64,000 nt of DNA, taken from NCBI RefSeq assembly GCF_018403265.1, contig NZ_BOSI01000001.1, forward strand, positions 186,001 to 250,000. Direction: 5' to 3'. The notes under the pieces were generated by a model. It was not told the origin of the DNA and ran no database searches. It saw only the letters and a list, made by a program, of their open reading frames with translations. Shown here piece by piece: positions 25,645 through 33,258 of the stretch. Every line of letters starts with the position of its first letter. Position 1 is the stretch's first letter. Made by a program: the position numbers and the translations under genes. Origin of the DNA: Paenibacillus sp. J31TS4. GTDB taxonomy: Bacteria > Bacillota > Bacilli > Paenibacillales > NBRC-103111.

Positions 25645-25713
25645 GTAAAGAAAAAAACGTACAGCTCCCATACAGGTATAGGGAGTGTTCTAATCCGAGG
25701 AGGAATCCAACCG

Positions 25714-27528
25714 ATGCAAGAACTGGCTGAGCCCCGCTACTCGCTTGTTGCCGAGCCTTGCCGCAACTTCAACATACTGGGCAAGACGGTGATCCTCGAT
25801 CCATGGGACAACCGGGAGAAGCTCGTCCTCTCGAACTTTGCTCTTGGAGGCAAGGGAACGATCATCTTTATCGATACCGAAACCGGAGCGGGGGAACAAT
25901 TTGTCCTCCCGCGCGGCTACGGCGCATGGGGAATCGTCAACTGGCACGATGAGAAGCTCGTCATCGGTACCTGTGTCGACCAAGCCTACCTCCATGTCTT
26001 CGACCTGCAATCCCGTACTTGGGCGGAACCGCTGGAGTCGGTGGGCGAATCGTACTTCTGGCAGATGACGCTGGGATCGGATGACAAGGTGTACGGAGGC
26101 ACTTATCCGGGTTGCTCGCTCATGCAGTACGATCCCCGCACGCATACGCTCGTCAACCTGGGGCGCGTGTCGGACAATGAGAAAAATCTGTACAGCCGCC
26201 CGGTTTGGGGGGAAGCCCGCGGCCTCATCTTCGTGCAATACGGGTTTGATACCAACGGTTTGAAAGCTTACTCCCTGGAAGACGAAACGTGGAGGGAATT
26301 CGGTCCTCCCGGCGCCGTTATCCGGGAAGTTTGCGATTCGTTCGTCTGCGCGGCGCTGGAGGACGAGCTGCTATTTTTTGACCCGGCGACGCTCGAACCG
26401 TTGGACGGCGCTATATGGAAAGGCCGCTTGAAGCAGCAGGAGGTCCTCCTTGCGAACGGCCAAAAGGTGCCGGTGCTGGCCCTTCGCGACGGCAGGCTGG
26501 CGGGCTTCCGTGGGCAGGATTATTTCATAGCGGATGCCCGTATCCCAGGCAGCCTTGCCGCCGAGCCGATAGATGTCGAGCTTCGGCGCATCCCGGTGGA
26601 AGCTCCGCCTACGGAAGTGTTCTCGCTAACCCCGGACCGATACGGCCAGCTGTGGGGATCGAGCGGCTTTGGGCAGACGATCTTCCGGTACGACCCCGAA
26701 AGCGGGGACGTCTGGAATTCATCCTCGGTCTGCAATCACGGCGGTGAGGTCTATGGGATGGTCTTCGTAGGAGACCGGCTTTTTCTATCCTCGTATGTAG
26801 GCGGCGACCATATCGTCTATGATCCCGCCAAGCCGTGGGACCAGCTGAACAATCTCAATCCGCGAACCCTTCAATCCGTCGCGCCGGCCTTGATCCGGCC
26901 GGAGGGCCGAAGCGTCCTTGGACCGGACGGCGGCGTCTGGACGGGCTGGTCGGCGCAGTACGGCACGTATGGGGGCGGATTGTCGCGCGTCGATCCCGAG
27001 TCGCTGGAGGTGGAGAGCTGGTACGATCCGATTCCCGGCGAACAGGTGGCGGGACTTGCGGCCGACAGCCGGTATCTATACTTTACGACGAACGGGGGAG
27101 CCAGCGGTCTTGCTTTCCGCACCATCCGCTGCCACTTCGGCGTCTGGAAGCCGGGCGAGGGGCTAACGTTCTCAGAAACATTCGAGGAGGGGGAAGCCGT
27201 CGGCTATGCACTCGCGGCGATCGGCGGCGTGGTGGCCGTCGGCGTCGGGGCGTCTTTGCGGATCTTTGATCCGGAAACGATGAGCTTCCTGCGCCGCATT
27301 CCCTTGCCGGAGCCCGCCAACTGGCTGGTCAAGCTGGGAGAAGACAGGCTCGGGGCGTTTTGCGGGAAAGAACTGCTGGCGGTTGATCTCTCGTCGGGGG
27401 ATACGACGCCGCTCGCGTCGCTGCCGGATCGAATTCGTGCCGCAACCATGACGGAAACCGGAGACCTGTACTTCTCCTCCCATACCCGCTTGTACGTGTT
27501 GGGCAGAACGGAATTGGCAGGCAACTAA
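25714..27528 (+). CDS. Beta-propeller repeat protein of unknown function
   Basis: 604 residues with recurring blades of the form VYGGTYPGCSLMQYDPRTHTL, LWGSSGFGQTIFRYDPESGDV, RLFLSSYVGGDHIVYDP and GGGLSRVDPESLEVE, in which a short hydrophobic strand is followed by a D-P turn. This suggests two propellers of six or seven blades, like SMP-30 or streptogramin-lyase-type folds. There is no signal peptide or membrane segment. The start is set by GAGGAGG ten bases upstream of MQELAEPRYS; 32 more in-frame codons lie upstream without a ribosome site. No enzymatic motif is recognised, and the neighbours give no pathway. Confidence 0.72.
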   Translation: MQELAEPRYSLVAEPCRNFNILGKTVILDPWDNREKLVLSNFALGGKGTIIFIDTETGAGEQFVLPRGYGAWGIVNWHDEKLVIGTCVDQAYLHVFDLQSRTWAEPLESVGESYFWQMTLGSDDKVYGGTYPGCSLMQYDPRTHTLVNLGRVSDNEKNLYSRPVWGEARGLIFVQYGFDTNGLKAYSLEDETWREFGPPGAVIREVCDSFVCAALEDELLFFDPATLEPLDGAIWKGRLKQQEVLLANGQKVPVLALRDGRLAGFRGQDYFIADARIPGSLAAEPIDVELRRIPVEAPPTEVFSLTPDRYGQLWGSSGFGQTIFRYDPESGDVWNSSSVCNHGGEVYGMVFVGDRLFLSSYVGGDHIVYDPAKPWDQLNNLNPRTLQSVAPALIRPEGRSVLGPDGGVWTGWSAQYGTYGGGLSRVDPESLEVESWYDPIPGEQVAGLAADSRYLYFTTNGGASGLAFRTIRCHFGVWKPGEGLTFSETFEEGEAVGYALAAIGGVVAVGVGASLRIFDPETMSFLRRIPLPEPANWLVKLGEDRLGAFCGKELLAVDLSSGDTTPLASLPDRIRAATMTETGDLYFSSHTRLYVLGRTELAGN

Positions 27529-27530
27529 CA

Positions 27531-27569
27531 GACCAAAAGGGAGACCCGAAGAGGGTCTCCCTTTTGGTC
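27531..27569 (+). terminator. Very strong hairpin between convergent genes
   Basis: Perfect 17-base arms beginning GACCAAAAGGGAGACCC enclose a five-base loop. A T-rich 3' arm on each strand makes it a likely bidirectional terminator for the propeller gene and the frameshifted minus-strand gene. Confidence 0.85.
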
Positions 27570-27665
27570 GTCTCCCGGGAGAAAGCAGGGGGAAAAACGG
27601 AGAGAAGGGGTGCCAGGCAGCCGGTGAGGTCAGCTCTCCTATCCGGAACTAGGAGCACATGACTC

Positions 27666-28296
27666 TCATTCTGGCATTATTCGGCATGGCTGACCACCGT
27701 CATGTGACGCCGAACACCGCGCGGTGGGAGCTTCGCGCGGTATGGAAAGACGGGCAATGAACTCCTGGAGTGGAGCGTCGTCCCAGAGCTGCGCCTCGAT
27801 ATACCGTTCGGGAGCAAGCTGCCCTTCGGCCATTCCACTCTTGAGGGAGACCGTAAGCGGACAGCACGCCGGGCAGCTCGGCAAGCGTATAGACCTGGCC
27901 GCGGTAAGGCTTGCCGTCCTGCACGCGCATCGCCGGGAAGGAATCGCCGTAAGTGAAGCTGATCTGCATAGGCGGAATGGCCGCTAGCGGCACGACGAGC
28001 TTGGCGGCGTTCGGGTACCAGTCCAGCAGCCAGTCGCAGTCGCCCAGCACGAGATAGTAGGGGGCGCTTCGCGAGGGGAGGCCTCCTTTGCTTTGAAATT
28101 GTTCCCGCATTCGTGCCTCCAGCCCGAGGCGGATAGCCAGATAATTCGGGCTTCGCTTGGCGGCGAAGCCGGTACCCGAATCTCTTAGCCGCTGCAGCAG
28201 CAGCTCCGCCTCCTCTGTCGAATGCTCCGTCAAATGGCGAAACGGCCCAACTGTTCGTTTATAATAATGAGTAAGGAATTGAGGAAGAGCGGTCAT
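27666..28296 (-). pseudogene. Frameshifted gene for a conserved-looking protein of unknown function
   Basis: Reading on the minus strand from 28296 (MTALPQFLTHYYKRTVGPF, with GGGAGG upstream) the frame is protein-like down to AYGLPQ near 27845, then turns into an Arg/Ser-rich tail. In the next frame the sequence continues sensibly as SGMAEGQLAPERYIEAQLWDDAPLQEFIARLSIP, ending at 27666. One extra base near 27840-27846 explains this: the ancestral product would be about 208 residues. It could be a true mutation or a sequencing error. I do not recognise the family; the C-terminal part has the look of a binding or tail domain. Confidence 0.72.
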
Positions 28297-28554
28297 TGGC
28301 CTGCCTCCCATGGTCTTGGTCTTGTCGTTATCATATCCATCCTGCGCGGCACCGTGCAACGGGCCGGGAAGGCTATACAGAAAAATAGCCGCCCGAAGGC
28401 GGCTGCATGAGAGGAGAAGACAGAAAGGTTATGAAAAAACGAGGAGCATCTGTCTCTCGCTTACATGATTCGGAGTTGCAGGATGATTTGGTGCCGTAGC
28501 AACCAAAAGAAATGAGAAAAAAAGCTATATAGCGGGACAATATCATCCTTATAT

Positions 28555-28620
28555 GGAATCATTGGGAATAATTTGGAACAATAAGGATTGACACACTGCC
28601 CCTTGTGGAATATTGTGGAA
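28555..28620 (+). promoter_or_regulatory. Promoter with a helically phased GGAA direct-repeat array
   Basis: A SigA-type promoter, TTGACA (28588-28593), 17 bp, TATTGT (28611-28616), drives the HTH gene. GGAA occurs at 28555, 28565 and 28575, with GGAT at 28585, each 10 bp apart, and again inside the identical words TTGTGGAA at 28603-28610 and 28613-28620, so the repeats lie on one face of the helix both upstream of -35 and across -10. This is the arrangement expected for cooperative binding of a small HTH protein, most simply the excisionase-like product of the next gene. Confidence 0.6.
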
Positions 28621-28643
28621 GAAGGAAGCGGGGAGGGAAGAAG

Positions 28644-29111
28644 ATGGGCGATTTGTTAACGGTAGACGAGATGGCTAGACTGCTTGATCTGCACCCGAAA
28701 ACCATCCGCCGGTATATTCGGGAAGAGCGGCTCAAAGCGGTCAAAGTCGGAGGAGAATGGAGAATCCGTCAGGAGGACGCAGAGGTTTTTCTCGGCTCCA
28801 GCGTTGGAGAACTGCGTGCTGAAGCTGCAGATGACGTAACGGCTTTCTTGAAAGGAGATATTGTGGATATGAGCGGGCCCTATCAGGTCTGCTCCATCAT
28901 GGACTGCTACGTCGATGCCGACGAGGCGGTGCGCGTCTCGCAGGCGCTCGTACAGATGATGAACGAGCCGGATCCGAATCGGGGCAAGGCGCGCTTTCAA
29001 TATTTCTACCTGGAAGCGGAGCAAAAAAGCAGATATATTCTATGGGGAAGCCCGGCCTTCGTCGGGAAAATGCTGACGGCGGTCGGGGAGGCCGTCCGGC
29101 AGGGAGGCTGA
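28644..29111 (+). CDS. Excisionase-type (HTH_17) DNA-binding protein with a distinct C-terminal domain
   Basis: 155 residues. Residues 4-50 are a winged HTH of the excisionase/MerR-like HTH_17 kind (LLTVDEMARLLDLHPKTIRRYIREERLKAVKVGGEWRIR split as helix, turn, helix, wing). The remaining 95 residues form an alpha/beta region (VCSIMDCYVDADEAVRVSQAL, FQYFYLEAEQKSRYILWG) that could bind a ligand or partner. GGGAGGGAAG precedes the ATG. The gene ends 3 bp before murG, so the two are translationally coupled. Likely a local regulator of this operon rather than a phage excisionase, because no integrase is present. Confidence 0.8.
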   Translation: MGDLLTVDEMARLLDLHPKTIRRYIREERLKAVKVGGEWRIRQEDAEVFLGSSVGELRAEAADDVTAFLKGDIVDMSGPYQVCSIMDCYVDADEAVRVSQALVQMMNEPDPNRGKARFQYFYLEAEQKSRYILWGSPAFVGKMLTAVGEAVRQGG

Positions 29112-29114
29112 CGG

Positions 29115-30185
29115 ATGAAGAAAATCGTGTTCACGGGAGGGGGCTCGGCCGGTCACGTATCGGTCAATCTCGCGCTCATCCCTCTCTTCCAGCAGTTAGG
29201 CTGGGAGACCGCCTACATCGGATCCCACCAGGGGATCGAACGGGGACTGATCCGGCCTCTATCCGATGTCCCGTATTATGGCATTGCGTCGGGCAAGCTG
29301 CGCCGTTATCTCGACTGGAACAACGTGAAGGATCCGTTCAAGGTTGTGCAGGGAACCTGGCAGGCATATCGACTGCTTGGCAGGCTCCGGCCCGACGTCG
29401 TCTTCTCCAAGGGCGGGTTCGTTTCGGTTCCTGTCGTTGCCGCCGCCCGCGCGAGAAGCATTCCGGTCGTCATCCATGAGTCCGACGTGACACCGGGACT
29501 CGCCAACCGGATCGCGTCCCGCTTCGCCAAACGAATCTGTGTAACGTTCCCCGAGACGGCTGAACATTGGCCGGACGGGAAGGCCGTCTATGCCGGCGCG
29601 GTCGTGAGAGAAGAGCTGCGGCAGGGAGTCGCGTCCAGAGGCTATGCATTCTGCGGGTTTCGGCCGGGCAAGCCGGTTCTGCTCATCATGGGGGGCAGCC
29701 TGGGAGCCGCTTCTATCAACCGGGTGATCCGCAACAGCCTTCAGGAGCTGCTGCCCCATTATCAGATCGTCCATCTGTGCGGGGAAGGCCAGGAGGTCCC
29801 CGAGCTTGCCGCCGAGGGATACCGCCAATATCCCTTTTTGCGGGAGGAGCTGCCGGATGTGCTGACGATGACGGAGCTCGTGGTTTCACGGGCGGGGGCG
29901 AACTCGATCTTTGAATTTCTCGCTTTGCGCAAGCCGATGCTGCTCATCCCCCTGTCTAGGAAACAGAGCCGCGGGGATCAGATTATTAACGCGCAGTCGT
30001 TCCTCAAGCGAGGGTTTTGCGAAGTGCTCGAGGAGGAGGAGCTCAGCAAGACGGCGTTTCTCGCCAAGCTGCGGACGCTAAACGATCATCGGCGCGAATA
30101 CCTGGCGGCAATGGAGACGTCCGAGAGGACCGACGCCGCCCAGACGATCCTCCGCGTCATTCTGGAGGAATCGGACAAAGAGTAA
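29115..30185 (+). CDS. murG: MurG-family UDP-GlcNAc:lipid I N-acetylglucosaminyltransferase
   Basis: 356 residues of the GT-B fold. The N-terminal donor-loop glycine motif is FTGGGSAGHVSVNLAL (7-22), followed by GGFVSVPVVAAARARSIPVVIHESDVTPGLANRIASRFA (HESD versus the more common HEQN), then the C-terminal GGSLGAASIN, SRAGANSIFEFLALRKPMLLIPL (the UDP-GlcNAc-binding region) and DQIINAQ. MurG makes lipid II at the inner face of the membrane. The gene stands outside a division/cell-wall cluster and next to an HTH gene, which suggests a second, regulated copy (murG2) as known in Bacilli such as B. cereus. GGGAGGCTGACGG precedes the ATG. Confidence 0.88.
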   Translation: MKKIVFTGGGSAGHVSVNLALIPLFQQLGWETAYIGSHQGIERGLIRPLSDVPYYGIASGKLRRYLDWNNVKDPFKVVQGTWQAYRLLGRLRPDVVFSKGGFVSVPVVAAARARSIPVVIHESDVTPGLANRIASRFAKRICVTFPETAEHWPDGKAVYAGAVVREELRQGVASRGYAFCGFRPGKPVLLIMGGSLGAASINRVIRNSLQELLPHYQIVHLCGEGQEVPELAAEGYRQYPFLREELPDVLTMTELVVSRAGANSIFEFLALRKPMLLIPLSRKQSRGDQIINAQSFLKRGFCEVLEEEELSKTAFLAKLRTLNDHRREYLAAMETSERTDAAQTILRVILEESDKE

Positions 30186-30266
30186 TAGAAACCCAGCCTC
30201 CGGTTCATCCGTATCTATGGAAAGACTCAGTGCAGCAACGAACCCGCTAGGGAAGGAGACCGGAGG

Positions 30267-31217
30267 ATGAAGCAATACGAGCACGAATCGAGACAATGGC
30301 TGGAAGAGCAGCTGAAGGACATTCGCAAGTGGGAGAAGGAACAAAAGAGCCTGTGGTTCTGGGAGAAGCTGGGGCGTCTCCCGTTCGCGCTTCTCGATCG
30401 GATGCTGCCCAAAGGGCTTCAGGAGAAGATTGGCCAGGCACTGAACGAAATCGGGCAATTCGTACAGACGGGCGGAGACTATCTGGTCGCGGAAAAATCC
30501 GTGCTGGCAAAGCTGGCCGCAGAGGCCGGCGATGAAAGCGCAGGCGTTGGCTCTGATGCCTCAATGGAGGACGGGCCGGAAGAAGCTCCCGAGACGGACG
30601 GCACTCGTGAACCGGCGACCGGCCGCTCCTTTGGAGGGAAGACCGATAAGCAGCCGGCCTTGCCGGAAGTCAGGCGCCTTCCCCTCGCGATCATGGACAA
30701 GGTAGCCGAGGAGCTGGGCGCGAGCCGGGCCAAGCTGGCAGCGGCGCAGGGTGCGACGACGGGCTTCGGCGGCTTGTTCACCCTCGCGATCGACATTCCG
30801 GCCATGCTGGGACTGTCGCTCAAGGTACTGCAGGAAACGGCCCTCTGCTATGGATATGACCCCAAGGACAAGAGCGAAAGGGTGTTCGCGGTCAAATGTC
30901 TGCAGTTCGTCTCTTCCGACGTTGTTGGCAAGAAGGCAGTGCTGGAGGAACTGGCGGATTACGAGAACGAGGAGAGAGACCGTCAAGTAGTCTCCCAGCT
31001 GCAGGGCTGGCGAGAGGTTATGGAATCGTACCGCGACAGCTTCGGGTGGAAGAAGCTGTTCCAGCTCGTGCCGGTTGCCGGCATGCTGGTCGGCGCCTAT
31101 CTCAACAAGGGCAGTGTGGAGGAAGTAGCGGAGGCCGGCCGCATGCTGTATCGGAAGCGGAGAATAATGGAGCGGCTGCGGGCGATGGAGCAGGGGTCGC
31201 TCCCGCCGGGTCTATAG
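30267..31217 (+). CDS. EcsC family protein
   Basis: 316 residues with an N-terminal Glu/Lys-rich helical part, an acidic low-complexity stretch (about 90-130), and the EcsC core (PLAIMDKVAEELGASR, AAQGATTGFGGLFTLAIDIPAMLGLSLKVLQETALCYGYDP and VPVAGMLVGAYLNKGSVEEV) with two hydrophobic hairpins that likely bind membranes. EcsC was first seen in the Bacillus ecsABC operon and its mechanism is unknown. GAAGGAGACCGGAGG lies before the ATG. It follows murG by 81 bp and may share its transcript. Confidence 0.87.
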   Translation: MKQYEHESRQWLEEQLKDIRKWEKEQKSLWFWEKLGRLPFALLDRMLPKGLQEKIGQALNEIGQFVQTGGDYLVAEKSVLAKLAAEAGDESAGVGSDASMEDGPEEAPETDGTREPATGRSFGGKTDKQPALPEVRRLPLAIMDKVAEELGASRAKLAAAQGATTGFGGLFTLAIDIPAMLGLSLKVLQETALCYGYDPKDKSERVFAVKCLQFVSSDVVGKKAVLEELADYENEERDRQVVSQLQGWREVMESYRDSFGWKKLFQLVPVAGMLVGAYLNKGSVEEVAEAGRMLYRKRRIMERLRAMEQGSLPPGL

Positions 31218-31231
31218 AGAGGCGATTGGAG

Positions 31232-31268
31232 CAGACAGAGTGGGCATCCGCCCGGCTGTCTGTTTTTT
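31232..31268 (+). terminator. Terminator after the EcsC gene
   Basis: CAGACAG and CTGTCTG plus an inner GGGC/GCCC pairing form a hairpin, followed by TTTTTTT (31263-31269). It closes the HTH-murG-ecsC transcript; base composition turns AT-rich soon after. Confidence 0.88.
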
Positions 31269-31505
31269 TATGGGGATGCAGCAGGATGCCGGTGAGCGGA
31301 ATGCCGAAGAATGCAAATTCGGTGGCTGACAGAACGAATTTTAGGGTGCAAAAACAGAGGAAGCTTGCTAGAATAGAAACAGGAACACACGTTCCTATCT
31401 ATACTCATTGTTCAGGTTAACCAAAAGGACTGCTTCTACAGCTGCCTAGTTTTATATCGGACGAACTTCCTTTAGCTGTGAAGGGGCAGTCATTTTAGCG
31501 GAACA

Positions 31506-31530
31506 AAGGCTGCCGATCGGCAGCCTTCTT
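31506..31530 (-). terminator. Hairpin at the end of the ECF-VOC gene
   Basis: AAGGCTGCCG and CGGCAGCCTT make a perfect self-complementary stem. On the minus strand it follows the ECF-VOC stop by 25 bases, though the T-run on that side is short. Confidence 0.6.
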
Positions 31531-31554
31531 AACAACTCTGTTTGAATACTTTTC

Positions 31555-32523
31555 TTATTCAACAATGGTAATTACATTGCCGTCTGGGTCATGAACATGA
31601 AAGTATTTGCCACAAGGCAATTGATCATAGCGATTGGATACGTTTACCCCTTTTTCTAGCAATTGCGAGTAAAACTCTTCGGCGTCATCTGTACGCAACT
31701 CAAAAATCGGCGCTGGCTTTCCGTTACGCGTAAAATGCAAGGGAGTCAACTCTTTCTCTTCATGCATCAGCACACTCGGACCATTTTCGCCAAGTTGAAT
31801 GATTGCATTTGCTCCTTGCTCAAATCTCATGGGTTCGCGCTTTAATAGGACACCAAGATTTTCAACGTACCATTTCGCAGAGACATTCACGTCTCGGACA
31901 GGGAGATTAATGCATGCAAGCCCAGTGATTCTTCTCATTACCTTGGTTACAAATGCTGAACCTAATTTCTGATCCGTCTTTGTTTGCTCCGCCAATTCGA
32001 ACAACTCCTTCTTTAACATTGTTTTGGCTCTGCGAATTCGACTTTCAACCGAGCTAAGACTTAAGCCGTACAGCCTACTGATTTCCTTTGCGTTATAGCC
32101 GCCTAAGTAGTACTGTGCAACAACCATCCGATACTTTTCGTCAAGTTCGCCCAGTGCCTTCCATACCGCTTGTTGTCGTTCACGTCGCAAAAATGCTTCT
32201 TCCGTAAAGTTTGATTCACTGCTTGATAATACGGCATCTTCAAGCGCTACAACAGGCTTCATCTTGCGGGCAAAATCCGTTGCAGTATTGCGTGCAATAC
32301 TCAAGAGCCAGCTACCAAATTTACTTGGATCTTGAATATTGTTGAGTCCATACCATGCTTTCACGAAGACTTCTTGAGCGACGTCTTCCGCATCATGAGC
32401 ATTGCCCAACCTGGAATAGGCAGCTACATAAACGGCATTGGCATATCTCCCAACCAGATGACTAAAGGCCTCGGTGCTTCCCCTAATCGCTTGACGTACC
32501 AGTACACAGTCACTGTTGACCAT
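31555..32523 (-). CDS. ECF RNA polymerase sigma factor fused to a VOC (glyoxalase-like) domain
   Basis: 322 residues. Residues about 8-75 are sigma region 2 (RYANAVYVAAYSRLGNAHDAEDVAQEVFVKAW and SWLLSIARN), residues about 110-175 region 4 (LDEKYRMVVAQYYLGGYNAKEISRLYGLSLSSVESRIRRAK). Residues 200-322 are a complete VOC domain (ITGLACINLPVRDVNVSAKWYVENLG, FELRTDDAEEFYSQL, KYFHVHDPDGNVITIVE). ECF factors with C-terminal extensions use them in place of an anti-sigma factor to respond to a signal, so the VOC domain may be the sensor. No anti-sigma gene is adjacent. AGAGGTGA precedes the start. The gene is AT-rich relative to the flanking chromosome. Confidence 0.9.
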   Translation of the reverse strand: MVNSDCVLVRQAIRGSTEAFSHLVGRYANAVYVAAYSRLGNAHDAEDVAQEVFVKAWYGLNNIQDPSKFGSWLLSIARNTATDFARKMKPVVALEDAVLSSSESNFTEEAFLRRERQQAVWKALGELDEKYRMVVAQYYLGGYNAKEISRLYGLSLSSVESRIRRAKTMLKKELFELAEQTKTDQKLGSAFVTKVMRRITGLACINLPVRDVNVSAKWYVENLGVLLKREPMRFEQGANAIIQLGENGPSVLMHEEKELTPLHFTRNGKPAPIFELRTDDAEEFYSQLLEKGVNVSNRYDQLPCGKYFHVHDPDGNVITIVE

Positions 32524-33111
32524 GGTTCACCTCTGCAAAATGGTGTCTCACTTATATAGACGAATCTAAGGTGCAATAACAGTCAAAATCGTACTCATTT
32601 TTCTTTTACTCGTTTACCGATTCTAATGTCTATTATTAATTTCGATAAGAACCTACATTTCCTTCAATAAGCAATGTGCTAGCAAATTTTATTTTATTCA
32701 TTCAGGAAACGAATCCGCTTAATTGCACTCGATCCATGCAGGTAAGCTGGGCGGTTCTTTTGGACTTTAAAAAGTACGATGACGGCGTTTGATTTTGTAG
32801 TCCCACGAACGTCTTTTCCTATGCAAGACGCGCCGAAGTAAGCATCGTCGATTTTAACGATACCTAAAAGGAGGTCGTTAAAGGCAGTTTAGATTACCTT
32901 TTGAGCTAGCACAGCAAGAACAGACGTTCCGGTTAAGCCCCAAGAAAGGGAATATCCGTTCGGATGAACAATCGATAAATAATAACTATCGAAAACATAA
33001 AATAAATCCATAATTATTATGTCCTATAACGAAAGTTATGTTAACTATTGAACAGACAAAAACCAAGTAACAAAACAGAAACCAAACCCTAAAATTGAAC
33101 TCCCCGGTCCA
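32524..33111. other. AT-rich intergenic stretch holding a transposase fragment
   Basis: Apart from the IS1595-like fragment (32694-32888) no ORF with a ribosome site is found. The piece 32900-33060 is AT-rich and featureless. Confidence 0.5.
32694..32888 (-). pseudogene. Fragment of an IS1595-family transposase
   Basis: Translated on the minus strand, the segment reads LLLGIVKIDDAYFGASCIG, then KDVRGTTKSNAVIVLFKVQ and KNRPAYLHGSSAIKRIRFLNE before a stop. The G-x-V-x-I-D-D-A-Y-F-G core with a following G(R)G-x-x-x-K-x-x-V block and a P-x-Y-L-x-x element is the signature of ISXO2-like/IS1595 transposases, in which that Asp pair carries a catalytic residue of the DDE triad. Only about 65 residues remain; an in-frame stop lies just upstream and the rest is missing. 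No terminal repeats are visible. Confidence 0.7.
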
Positions 33112-33184
33112 TGACAAGAACTTGGTCCCATAAAGCAAAAAAAGCCGCATTCATCGCGGCTTTGAATGGGACTAGTTCCTGTCA
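33112..33184. repeat. Imperfect inverted repeat enclosing a terminator
   Basis: TGACAAGAACTTGGTCCC at the left is matched in inverted orientation by GGGACTAGTTCCTGTCA at the right, with few mismatches, and a terminator hairpin sits between. The word GACAAGAACTTG recurs directly at 33212-33223. The unit of about 73 bp could be a small repeat element or a degenerate insertion end. A further hairpin (GTCATCCGACA / TGTCGGACGAC) occupies 33181-33215. Confidence 0.5.
33138..33163 (-). terminator. Terminator of the endonuclease-family gene
   Basis: AAAGCCGC and GCGGCTTT form an 8-bp stem; on the minus strand it is followed by TTTTTTT and lies about 65 bases after the gene's stop. Confidence 0.8.
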
Positions 33185-33226
33185 TCCGACAATTTGAACT
33201 TATGTGTCGGACGACAAGAACTTGAC

Positions 33227-33258
33227 CCTTAATCAGTCCAAACACACTCAATAGGATA
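33227..33258. repeat. 32-bp exact direct repeat partner of 25561-25592
   Basis: The same 32 bases occur at 25561-25592 in the same orientation, 7.67 kb away, beginning CCTTAATCAG and ending CAATAGGATA. Here they are the 3' end of the EEP gene. Similarity stops sharply on both sides. Confidence 0.9.

Noticed and set aside
28644-29111. Phage excisionase, implying an integrated element
   Set aside because: No integrase, att sites or phage genes adjoin it, and its C-terminal domain and coupling with murG fit a local regulator better.
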